Assembly (NCBI GenBank): GCA_015039465.1
Contig: MU130443.1
Span: 102,640-166,639 of the forward strand
DNA length: 64,000 nucleotides
DNA from: Phlegmacium glaucopus
Taxonomy: Eukaryota; Basidiomycota; Agaricomycetes; Agaricales; Cortinariaceae
Direction: 5' to 3'
Part shown: positions 12,280 to 22,456 of the stretch, in pieces
Layout: each line of letters begins with the position of its first letter
How positions within the stretch are numbered: position 1 is the stretch's first letter
Notes under the pieces: generated by a model
The model's database searches: none
Told to the model about the DNA's origin: nothing
The model's input: only the letters and a program-made list of their open reading frames with translations
Program-made: the position numbers and the translations under genes

Positions 12280-14065
12280 ATGCCCAGTTGGCTTTCTACC
12301 TTCGTTATTACAACGATTCTCTATGCAGTTGTGGTACGGAACAGTGTCTATACGTTCCTTTACTCTAAGACTTACTGGTTTCATTTATTAGGTCAATGCA
12401 GACCCTATCCGAGTTCTGGAGGTTCGACAAAATTCTTCTGACCCCAATGCTATCCTCCCTGGTTGGGACCGAGTTGGTTGTTTTGTGTAAATTTCATTCC
12501 TATTCTGAGAATATGCATTCATAATATTAATGGGGTGAACATGTTCAGAGATGAGGGAGGAATACGTGTTTTGCAGGCAGCTTCCTTCAGCAGTGCGAAC
12601 ATGACACCCGCAGCTTGTATGACTTTGTGTACCCCTGGAAACTTCGCATTCGCTGGAGTGGAGTTCCACAAAGTATGTTTTTTTACTTATTCAGAAGAAT
12701 GAGGTTGATAATTTGTAATCATGGATAGCAATGCTGTACGTTAATAAACCATGATCCATGCCTTTAATTGTGTTGAGGGCTAACGGCTTATTTATTTTCA
12801 CTTGCAGTTTGTGATTATGCAATGCAGAAAACCATTAGCGCACCAGACAGTGATTGCGATGACGCCTGCACTGGAGATAGTTCTTTGACATGTGGTGGGA
12901 TGGGTACGATCACTGTATTCGCAAACGTGGCACCGGTTGCGATTCATCCGCGCAACAAGCCTTTCGTCAATACATGGCAATACAAAGGCTGCTTCTCGTA
13001 GGTTAATTCCATTTGCGCCTTTTATTTTTGTCAGATTGACAAATTTGGTTATAGGGATCTTGATGATGTAGAGCTAGCACCCGCCGCCCGCGATCTCGAG
13101 CGTATTATAGGGCTTTCCGGGCCTGCATCAGTGGAAACGTGCACTGCTGCCTGTAAAGAGCACAATTTTGTTCTTGCTGGGTTAGAAAATGGGGGAGAAT
13201 GTTGTACGTATTGTTATGGCCTCAAAGTCGCAAGTACTTAACGCTCCAATCCTATAGGGTGCGGTAACGCAATGCTCGGAGGTGTAAAGGTCGCCGACAG
13301 CAATTGCCTTGTTGCGTGCAGTGGAGACCCTACAGAGTTCTGTGGATCCTCTGGTTCTAACAATGGCGAGGGCCACACTCAAATAACAATCTATGAAGAT
13401 ACCTCAGCACCTCCAGTCAATTTACAGACCTGTTTACAATCACAGATTGTCGGTACTGTCCTTCTAAGGCCTTTCTTTCAAAATGGCTCAGCGATTGCAA
13501 ATGCATTGATCAGCGACATATCCGATTCGACTTTCCCTCCAGGTTTTACTATTTTATCTGTAAATTTATATTTCCACCCTGCCTCAAACACAAACTAAGA
13601 AATTGATTTTTGTCAAACATTTTAGGCCTGTACTGATTGCCATGACACTATGAACTTAGGGTCGATCACTCCTGGTGTTTTGAGTGGAGAGCGATCGGAT
13701 TCCTTCATAGTGAATGTGGGGGATTCTCCAACGTTGGTAGGTGGAATTCCCAATATAACACCTTTCAATGGATACTGTTGGATGGTATGTGAATAGACAC
13801 CTTCATTGCCCATTGGAAACTTCTAAATCAGATTCTATAGCCAAACCCCATCAATCCCATTGGCCCACTTTTTCAGCCTCTTTTATTAGGCGTTAATTCT
13901 CATGCAGATCTCTGGGCAGTTTGTCCAAATATTACTGCCAGTGGGCGTCTTGATCTTGTTTTTTCCCCTATTGATGGTCACCCACATTATCTGAAGAGTG
14001 ATTGTGAAGCAATTTTCATAGAGACAGATATAGAGACGGGAGTAGCTATAGTCTCCTCACCTTGA
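12280..14065 (+). CDS. Secreted double-WSC-domain protein, copy A
   Basis: Suggested exons are 12280-12333, 12392-12486, 12549-12672, 12729-12735, 12808-12997, 13055-13203, 13258-13559, 13626-13784 and 13841-14065. They total 1305 nt (434 aa). Residues 1 to about 22 form a signal peptide (MPSWLSTFVITTILYAVV). Two cysteine-rich WSC domains follow. The first runs from GCFVDEGGIRVLQAA through HKQCFCDYA to CGG; the second from YKGCFSDLD through GGECWCGNAML to FCGSS. WSC domains bind carbohydrate and occur in wall sensors and secreted enzymes. No C-terminal transmembrane helix or GPI signal is evident, so a secreted wall- or polysaccharide-binding role is likely. The C-terminal 200 residues match no family I know. 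The fourth exon is only 7 nt, yet it restores the conserved QCFC motif. Confidence 0.8.
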
Positions 14066-14646
14066 TAAAACAGATAAAATAATGGAAGGAAGGTTTCTAA
14101 AGTGGTATATTACAAGTTGTTTCAATCCTCTGGAAAGGTAGTCTGTAACAATATACTAGGGTTTCAGGCTGCTGCATTGCACAGTGATATGAGTCTTACT
14201 TTTTGTACTTATATTTTTATTATTTTTATTATTTTTCAATTATCAAGGGGGTCCCAGGATTTTAGTCTGTGACTCAAGGAGGGGGGGGGGGACCTGCTGA
14301 GGGCTTAATTTTCTTTCTAGTATCACTTTAAATACACATTTCCTGCTACTAGACATAGTGATTGTAACAGGTTATGTAACCCATCATGGGTGACAGGTAG
14401 GGTATGCTCAGGTATGGGTAAGGGTAGGACTTTGTCAACCCTCTGCATACCTGCACCCCTGGCACAGGTTGGCGGTTTACCTGCCAGGTTCACGGTGGGT
14501 AAGATCCTACCACTTTGGGGCTTGTATTCAACTGCATAGTACCAAAATTTCTTTTATTTTTTGTCTATCGACAAATATTGAGAAGACTACCTCCAGTGAG
14601 TGTCATCCAGATCCTCATAACACAATCCATCCTCAAACATATATCT

Positions 14647-15917
14647 ATGTCCTTTTCTTCAGATTCCTTGGCCCTTCGTTGCAAGTGCACTGTTACAGAA
14701 CGTGCTGCCAACAATGGAGACCCCCTTGTTGTCAGGAAAAAGGCTCGCGAAGCCATGAAATCCAACATTGCACCAACTGTGGCCAAACCACCTAACAATG
14801 GTTCTAACGTGAGTTCATATCTCACTTATTAATATTGAAAATTCTATTCTAATGGGCAACCAATCTTCATGGCTGTTCATCAACATGAGTGTGATGATGA
14901 TGACGACGGTGATGATGTAGTTCCTGTAGCTCCTCCCAAGAAGTATCAGCCAGCTGCAAGATCTACTTTCATCCACATGGAAGAAGTCAATGATGAAGAT
15001 ATCTATCTGCATACTAGTGTAGCTCCCTCAAATCTATCCCGTGTTCTTGAGCTTAGCGATGGCACTGATGATTCTGATGATGAGAAAGACTGTCCACCAT
15101 CCTTAGTCACTGCCGATGATGATGACAATGACAAAAATGAAGTCCCTGAGGAGCCTGAAGAGTCTGCTGAGGCAGAATTAGGTCTGTTATTAATAGATAT
15201 TGTACAATATTCATGCTATACTGATGAACATACAGAACGGCTCTCAAAAGAGTGGAACTTGAGCATTTATGTATTTTTCAAGCAAATACCATCCATCACA
15301 TACATCAAAGACCGTCGCATTCATGTTTTTGAGTGTGCTGCAGCACATTGCTTGGGTAAAGGGAATGGTCGCATGGTCCGTCGATACCTTGACACAGGCA
15401 ATGCCAAATCTACCAGTAATCTTTGCAAGCATGCAAAAATATGCTGGGGAGACGAGGCCGTGGCCGCTGCTGACAACACAAAGAGTATCCAGGCTGCTCG
15501 TGAGGCTTTAGAAAATATGGTATCAGTAACCTCGTCAATTACAGAGGCATTTAAATGTGGTTGCCAAAGGAAAAGTAACTTACAGTCACCATCAACATAC
15601 CACAACTGAAGCTCAGTGAGTTATCCTATCTCTACCCTAGTATCAGTGCCATCTAATTGTGTTATAAAGTGCAGAGATTGTGCGTTGGGTTGCTGAAAGC
15701 AAGCCGCCCTTCCAATTCGTCAATGATTGTGGGTTCCAGTCATTGATGAAGACTGGCCGCCCAAGTTATCACATACCTTCTGCAGAAACTGTCTCTCATG
15801 ACGTGAAAAAAATCTTTGTGCAGGCCCAAAAGTGTATTGCTAAGATGCTACAGGTAAATTTATATTTCATTTTAGCAACTTCCGTTACTCACCAAGCATC
15901 CTCAGGAGTATGATGGC
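14647..15917 (+). pseudogene. hAT transposase, N-terminal exons
   Basis: An exon from about 14647 (MSFSSDS) runs to a donor near 14812. A long acidic exon (14869-15609, Asp/Glu runs) follows, ending in a BED-like zinc-binding region with HVFECAAAHC, VRRYLDTGNAKSTSNL and CKHAKICWG. A further exon near 15677-15852 carries EIVRWVAESKPPFQFVND. After the next intron the sequence reads LLTKHPQEYDG and then stops at the LTR insertion at 15918. In hAT elements this part binds the transposon ends. Confidence 0.75.
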
Positions 15918-16208
15918 TGTTAAGTTCGAGAACTCTGTTCCGGAGTTTCAGACGGAGTAACGGACGGAGTAACGGAACGGAGTCACGGAAAGAATAGGAC
16001 TTAGCCTCAGCTTATGTGCTGTGCTACCCAGAACCTTTGTGTCCTAATTTCGGAGTAAGACGGAGCGGAGCGGAACCGGAAGTTGCAAAGAACTTAGAGG
16101 AAGACAAAGAGTGGGAAACTAAGTCGATATTCGAACTGAGGAAAACATACAAGTTTCGAGTACTTAAATATAAAAGGAATAGCATCCGAAATATAAAATA
16201 TAAATATG
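15918..16208 (-). repeat. Solo-LTR first half, split by inversion
   Basis: The sequence begins TGTTAAG and matches the first half of the intact LTR copy at 43763-44340. It is preceded by atggc (15913-15917), half of a 5-bp target duplication whose partner is the inverted gccat at 17602-17606. The inner end near 16208 is the inversion breakpoint, uncertain by about 15 bp. Confidence 0.8.
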
Positions 16209-17606
16209 TTCTGTCAAATTCCTCACAAACAATGTTGTGTGCCATTTTGATCCATTCATCCTCCCACCCAGCAGTCTTGAAGTAATGAAGCTTGTGACAA
16301 GGGTGAAGAACTATATGAAATTGTCAGCAAAAGTCATAAATAAGTAAGATAACATGTACCCATTGCAATTCAGTATACTTCAGAGTGATCTGTCTTGTTG
16401 TAATATCAGTTGAGGGTTTGCTTTCCGATTGTGAGTGCAGCACAAATTGAAATAGAGTAGCTGGCATCTTGAGTTGCCATTGCGAGGTGGGTGTTGATGT
16501 GGTCCATGGCAGGTATCACTGTGCTGATGCTTAGGGTGTGGTGCGAAAAAAGAGGGTTGCATGCTTAAAGATCTAGGACAATTATAATCAAACTAATTGA
16601 TGAGGGAGCTGAGCCTGCAAGAGGCTACATACCTTTAAGGTATCATATAGATTTTTAGTGACTACCCACTCATCATCTTCCAACTCGTACTTGCGGAGGT
16701 CAAGATCCCGGTTGGATGTAATTGCGTCAATCAGTACACAATAGTCAAGAGCAAAATCCAACATGTCAAAGGTTGAATTCCAGCGAGTTGAGACATCACG
16801 AGGCATCATACAAACCTTGAGGCCAAGGTCTTCAAGTTTTGCGAGCCATTGAGGGAGGATAATTGTGGATGAATTCTTGATAGTGTTCGCAAGAGCTCAA
16901 AGCTGTCCATGGGATTAGGCAGTTTCAAATAAGATAGCTTGGATTTTGACTTACCTTTGTGAGCATTAACCAAATTGGAACAAGAGACTGCTCCAGCTCA
17001 ACCACTTCCTCAGACATCCCGTCATGCTCATCACAAAGTCTGTCATTATCATCATCATCACCACCCACCTCATCATTATCACCTTCTTCATCACCATCAT
17101 CAGCCTGAGCTACAGCGTCTTTGAGTTCTTGCACAAGTGCAGCCAGTGCATCTGTGGCGTTGTCTGCCAATTCACCATCTGCTGCCTTTTTTGGTGCATC
17201 AAACTGGTGGAGAATGCTTTTAGCGGCAAGGTTAAGGATATGGGTGAAACAGTGGGTTTGATTAGCTGCGCCAGGGAAGTTTTCGACAAGTGTTGCCAGA
17301 TGTTTGATCGTGGCATCGTTGTTGGATGTGTTATCGCAGGTGATGGAGAGGATCTGAGACAGCAAGGTAAGTTTCAACTAAAGCTCAATAATATAACAAA
17401 AACTCACCTTGTCTTCAATTCTGAACTCCTCAAAGACTTTGCAAAAGCCTCTGCTAGATTAATGCCTGAATGGGACCTCACCACCTCAACGAGATCCAGG
17501 AGCATGGAAATTGGGACCCCTTCATGTTCGAAGTGGACAGTAATTGCAATGAATGCCTTGTGGTTTGGTGATGTCCAAGCATCAGTTGCGAAGTTCAAAG
17601 TGCCAT
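16209..17606 (-). pseudogene. hAT transposase, central catalytic part, inverted
   Basis: The minus strand reads, from 17606 down, GTLNFATDAWTSPNHKAF, then after an intron ILSITCDNTSNND (RNase-H-like core with the DNASNND-type motif), then HCFTHILNLAAKSIL. An Asp/Glu-rich insert, DVSTRWNSTFDML and FYKT-type LHYFKTAGWEDEWI follow. Two in-frame TGA codons interrupt the 16400-16480 part. This is the piece that should directly follow the plus-strand part ending at 15917. Confidence 0.75.
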
Positions 17607-17900
17607 TGTTACATTCCGTCATACGTTACTCCGGTCCGACTCCGTCGGAGTTGTCTCCGGTAGTCTGTACTCCGTTCCAGTACTTTCCCTTGCCTCCGGA
17701 TTTACTCCTTCTATGTCCAACTCCGAGACTTCTCTGTATCATTCCGGCTCTTCCGACGTTACTCCAAACTCATTTCCACATCTTCGTCACAACCACTATT
17801 TCTTCGTCATCACTTTCCCACCATCAGTCAGCACACTAGCTATGGATTATTCACCCCAAGAATGCAGGACCTTCCGGGAGCAGAACGCAGCATTTATATG
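17607..17900 (+). repeat. Solo-LTR second half, inverted
   Basis: The sequence begins TGTTACATTCCG, as do the intact copies at 37799 and 44530, and breaks off near 17900 at the LTR centre. It joins 15918-16208 to make one LTR if 16209-17900 is flipped back. Confidence 0.8.
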
Positions 17901-18420
17901 CATTTATGGATCTTGATGATGAAATAATTTCAATGAAAAGGTACAAAAACAATTCCAATTTTGTTGATCATCGTAGACTTACTGTTCCTCAATGTTACCA
18001 GCCCTCTCATTTTCTATGAATATATTTGATGATTTACCTGCACTTTCAGCCCCGGCACCTTCAGAGCTCCGCAATGAGCATGATTGATATCTCAGCACCG
18101 ATCCTGAGCAAGTAACAGATGTCTGCCAATGGTGGTATGAAAGGAGGTGGTGTATCCCCGTCTTCACCGTATGGCCCTCAATTACCTTATGATTCCAGGT
18201 ATGTACTTTAAACAAACTTCAATTCAATGATTATACTATGCTTACTGATCTTGATTCTTCCTTGTATCAAAACTAGCTACCTCAGTTGATGTTGAACGGG
18301 TTTTCAGTCAAGGCCATATTGTCCTCTCACATCTTCACAGCCAGCTCTCAGTTCAATCTACACGGGCCTTGATGTGCCTTGGTGTATGGAGCCGTCATCA
18401 GGAAAAATGATTTTGGCCCC
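17901..18420 (+). pseudogene. hAT transposase C-terminal dimerisation domain
   Basis: The plus strand reads NIFDDLPALSAPAPSELR, STDPEQVTDVCQWWYERR and, after an intron, ATSVDVERVFSQGHIVLSHL, then STRALMCLGVWS. This is the hATC dimerisation region near the C-terminus of these transposases. A TGA interrupts it near 18083 and the frame drifts before the intron. Confidence 0.75.
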
Positions 18421-18454
18421 AGGTAGCCTTGGGTAATTTGTTAGTATCACATCA

Positions 18455-19330
18455 CTACTCAGGACATCCCAGGACACCCCAGGACACCCCAGGACATCCT
18501 AGAGCAGCACAGGTAGAATTTGAGTGTTACACACTTATCCAAGGACACCTCAGGACAACCTAGGACAGCATAGATAAAGTTTTGACTGTCACCCATTTTC
18601 TCAGGACACCTTTAGTGTATCCTGGTGCATTGACCATCTGGATTAAATCACATCAGGAGGCCCTGGGAGTCCCTTAGAATTTATGAATTTTGCTAGAAAA
18701 TCTTTGACCGCTGCGTCCAGGAAAGTATTTTGCAATTTTCTCAATAAGGAGAGCTGCTATTAATATAATTTAAACATATTCAGGGTTCTGAAACAATTCT
18801 CTACCATCTTTAAAAAATTTCCTTTTTTGGAATTTATGTAATCTACCCTGACCCAGTACCATATGCTTGAAATCATGCTTATCTGTGATCATGTGACCAA
18901 TGGTCCGTGCACCACCCAAAAGATATATAAACCACCCACAATTTTGTTTTCTTATTTCCTACTTCCCCAGTATTATACTAGTATATTTATGTATCACTAT
19001 TTTATTATTATTTTATTACTAGTATATATGATGTTTAGAATAATTGAGTATGATTTTATTATTATTATTATTATTCTGTTGTGTGAGACCACTCAAATAT
19101 CTGGTTTATATATGTTTTCTAGCATCAGAGCCAAAAGGACTAAGGCTGCCTCAGGATGCTCTCAGGTTGCCTCAGGGCGCTCTCAGGTTGCCTCAGGGTG
19201 CTCTCAGGTTGCCTCAGGTTGCCCCAGGACAGCCTAAGATTTTTCATACATAGGTAACTTGCACCCCAGGGCAACCTCTTGACCTGAGTGCCCTGAGCTG
19301 CCTGGGGCACCCCAGGACATTTCAGGACAG
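18455..19330. repeat. Degenerate short tandem repeats inside hAT tail
   Basis: Repeated ccaggacaccccaggacatcct units lie at about 18460-18620. A roughly 21-bp unit built on ctctcaggttgcctcaggg recurs about four times at 19140-19225, and inverted variants appear near 19262-19335. The short reading frames there are repeat-driven and not genes. Confidence 0.6.
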
Positions 19331-19986
19331 CCTAGGGCAGAAGTCATTTTTCCTGATGGTATGGGATATGTAAAAGATAGTGATATTAGGGCCGTTGTTG
19401 TACTACTCAAGATCCCTGCTAACACAAAGGAAGAAGACCTAGCTGTTGGATGGGATGCTATCTTAGATTAGTTCTGCGGCATCCTATCATGTATTTGCTT
19501 ACTTTTCTCCAAATTGAGTGCGGGTTTTTGAAACCTGTAAAACCTGTAAAAACCCATAAACCCCCATAAAACCCTTACCCTGACCTGCTAAAACCCCTAC
19601 CCTTGGTAGTGGGTAAGGGTTTGCCAGGTAAGGGTATGGGTAGCCCTGGAAAACCCCAGGGTTACCTGTGACAATCACTAACTAGACGGTATTTCTGCCC
19701 CTGTATCATCATAACATAGCTAAATACAGTTTATATTTGCCTTCTGGGCAAGGTTATTTATGTTTTTAAGTGATAAAAGATTGTTAAAAAACATATGGAG
19801 AGTCAGAAAACATATGGAGACCACCTATAACTGGATGATCTGACCACATCCCATCACAACATACCTAATTTGGATGAAAACATACCCTTTTGGAAGGAAG
19901 GGGGGGGGGGGGTAGGTCAAAATTCCTTGAAAATTTTTACCGACCCCATGCTGTTTTTACAATTCTTGGACCCCCTTGTCAATTAT

Positions 19987-20632
19987 ACAATAATTGTTAA
20001 TTGTTATCATGTGTGAAATATAACTTATCAGTGATCAAAGCATTTATAATTCTTAAATAATGATTATTAACATTTAGATGGATTAGACCATGAGGTCATA
20101 GAAAGCTGACAAGTACACTTTTTGTCTTCTTCACATTATTCTTGGTTCTTGAGTTCTCATAATCTGATTAGGATGTTATTCAATGTTCAGTAGGAATAGA
20201 CAAACATACATAAGCATATGATTGCTAGTAATTGATTGTTGACAGTTATTTGTACATAAAGAGTCAAGGTGGTTTCCATATTACCAACATATATCTACAC
20301 AATTTCTAAGAAACTGATATTACCACAGTTGCCCTAACAAATAGTGGAAGTTCCATAGACATGATATGCACTGGTATGTTCAATAAGCTCTGAGAGTAGG
20401 TTGTATTGCTTATCCTCTTGCCACAGCTGTTCAATATTTGCCATATTGTCATCTGGTAGCATCTCTAGTCCATCCAAAAGGCCATATTCCTCCATAAATA
20501 ACCCACATTGCCTGTTCTTACTTGTAGTTTGGCCCTAAATCATGGATGTTGGCTGGTATACCTTTTGGAGGGCTGTCCATAACCACATCCTGAGGTGTTG
20601 CATAATTTCCAGGTATTTATTGAGCTCTTGCC
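19987..20632 (-). other. Left flank of plasmid, degenerate coding traces
   Basis: The minus strand between 20632 and 20340 shows runs such as EEYGLLDGLEMLPDDN and LLSELIEHT that look like an old transposase-like protein, with stops. I cannot name the family. It bears no resemblance to the R1 repeat that flanks the plasmid on the other side. Confidence 0.35.
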
Positions 20633-22456
20633 ATTAAAAAATCCTCATGATTCCTCACTGCCTCCATGTGAATTGCATTGGCAGTGTGATTTTATAAACT
20701 GCTTTTTAGGACCCACTTTCCTTTGTATTCTTGTTTATTGAATTCAAGACAAACCCAGAAATGAACTTTGTGGGGGGGTATGTAACAATGTTTCTTAATT
20801 AATTTTCCCACCTTTAAGAAGGAAAAGTGTGCCTAAAATGTTCGATATGACACTTTTTACAAGATAAGATAGGGGTAGGTGACAGAAAGGGAAGGATAAC
20901 AACTCTTTTTAATTAATTAGCACAGTCCCCTTAATGAAAAGTTAAAGTGGTCTATATTGGTCGATATTACACTTTTACCGAGATAGGTAGTGAAGAAACT
21001 ATTTACCCCACAACCATTGATTACCAATTGATTACCACAACACAACCAAGGCTACCAAAAATATGATTTGCCTAAACCTAAACTGTGCACACCATAGGGT
21101 ATAGGAACCAAGGTAGGTAAAAAGTTGAACAGAGGTAATTGCATAGGGATAAGTGGAGGGTGAAGTTTTCACGATCTTATCTGGACCTTCTTAATTCGAA
21201 AAGTAAGAATTAGATTTTGCCTGGTTACTCTTGACCCCCACACACAACCATAGTTCTTTGCTGCATTGTTTGATTTTGAATGCGCAGACATTGACACCTC
21301 ATTAGGGATGGACAAGGAAAGAGAACCAATCTTTAGAATTAATATTTTAAATCAAATTTATCTGCATGTCAATTTAAGTTTTTAGTAAACTAACCTTGAA
21401 CTTAAAAATTGTCTTTCACTTAGAATGTAAGGCATCATAGTCTAAAGATGATTTAAGTGTGCTAGCCCCTCACTAAATCTCTCCATTTAAGCTAGATAGT
21501 TTAGTTAAGGTTGAAGTTCACTGACTAGATTCTTCTTTCCTCATTATTTTAACACCTAAACCACACAACCTCTGCTCCCCCATGTTGCCTTTGTTCTTAT
21601 TTTAAGAGGGACTGCGGCTGGAGCCATGGCTAGAGATCCACAGAGCTAAATAATTTAAGGTGTTATAAGAGGATTTGAAGATTCCTATCTTAATATATGA
21701 AGTATGTATGTTTTTATTGATAGATCGGCCCCTGTAATTTTAGGAGCGGACTTTGCGGGGAGGAGGCTAGAATATTTATTTGGGATAATAATTAATTTAT
21801 AACTAACAAAACCTCTGAGGGAGAGCTAGAAGGAAATAAGTTAATAAGCTAAAATATAATGCTTGTTTATTCTAAATTTTTATTGACAGGAGAGCTAGGA
21901 AGAAAATCCCTAGTGTACTTACATCTAATTTTATAAAGAGAAAGTTATGACTGGTTCTTGAGGTTAAATTCTTCATAACCCATCAACCCCCTGTGGGCTT
22001 CAGGCCACTCTTGCCTTTCTTATTTTTATTCTTATATAAAAATAAGAATAAAAACTGCGAGGCTATGAGCAGAGGTAGGGAGGTAAGTGTCAATGCCTCT
22101 AGAGGTAAGAACTAACTTTGGCTCTAATACTATAAAAAATAAGTATCAGTTACATTAAGATATGGACTTTTCGGTTTACTTCTAAATTGAAGACTAATTT
22201 ATATATATAAAGCTACAATGATTAAATTGTTTAACATATGGCCTTACCCTTATCCCTTTGCCCTTTGGTCTCTGCCCCACAGGGTAGGGACTCGTAGCCT
22301 TACAAAGGCAAGAGGGGTGAAGGCTAATTGAAATCCTATTAATCTTATTTTAATAGGTACTAGATTTTATTCAACTCCTAATTCTAGTTCTTTACCGGTT
22401 GCTATTAGTAAGAAAAAAGAAAACCCCAAAAATAAATTGGATAATAGTAGTTATAC
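20633..22456 (+). repeat. Plasmid terminal inverted repeat, left
   Basis: This pairs with 28928-30751; mirrored coordinates sum to 51384. It starts attaaaaaatcctcatg. It contains the ATG of dpo (22218) and the first 79 codons, an internal palindrome (22023-22054) and the presumed promoter and replication origin region. Confidence 0.92.
22023..22054. repeat. AT hairpin within TIR
   Basis: A perfect 13-bp stem, tttttattcttat/ataagaataaaaa, surrounds a 6-nt loop, about 165 bp before the dpo start. The mirrored copy is at 29330-29361 before rpo. It could act in transcription or RNA processing; this is inference. Confidence 0.6.

Larger units (their letters stand above)
11464..14150 (+). repeat. 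Segmental duplication, copy A
   Basis: This sequence aligns by eye with 50499-53210 in direct orientation. It includes an upstream relic (ctggagtttgtgg, then ggggtggc...atagaccacaagg), the promoter and the whole WSC gene. Small indels and scattered substitutions separate the copies. Similarity fades soon after the stop codons. Confidence 0.8.
14356..19680 (+). mobile_element. hAT transposon (5.3 kb), internally rearranged
   Basis: The terminal inverted repeats are tagtgattgtaacaggt at 14356 and acctgtgacaatcacta ending at 19680. The flanking 8-bp duplication is actagaca (14348-14355) and actagacg (19681-19688). The interior holds a hAT transposase in pieces: N-terminal zinc-finger part and central part on opposite strands, and the dimerisation domain on the plus strand. 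Subterminal gggtaaggg-type motifs lie near both ends. The element is dead: stops, an LTR insertion and an inversion interrupt the transposase. Confidence 0.85.
14244..19978. mobile_element. Outer hAT-type TIR element, split by an inner hAT
   Basis: The ends are inverted: caagggggtcc at 14244 and ggacccccttg ending at 19978. They are flanked by a perfect 8-bp duplication, tcaattat, at 14236-14243 and 19979-19986. Removing the inner hAT (14356-19680) leaves an element of about 400 bp with no coding capacity, carrying long G runs (11 G at 14281, 13 G at 19900). An 8-bp target duplication is typical of hAT-like transposition. Confidence 0.75.
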
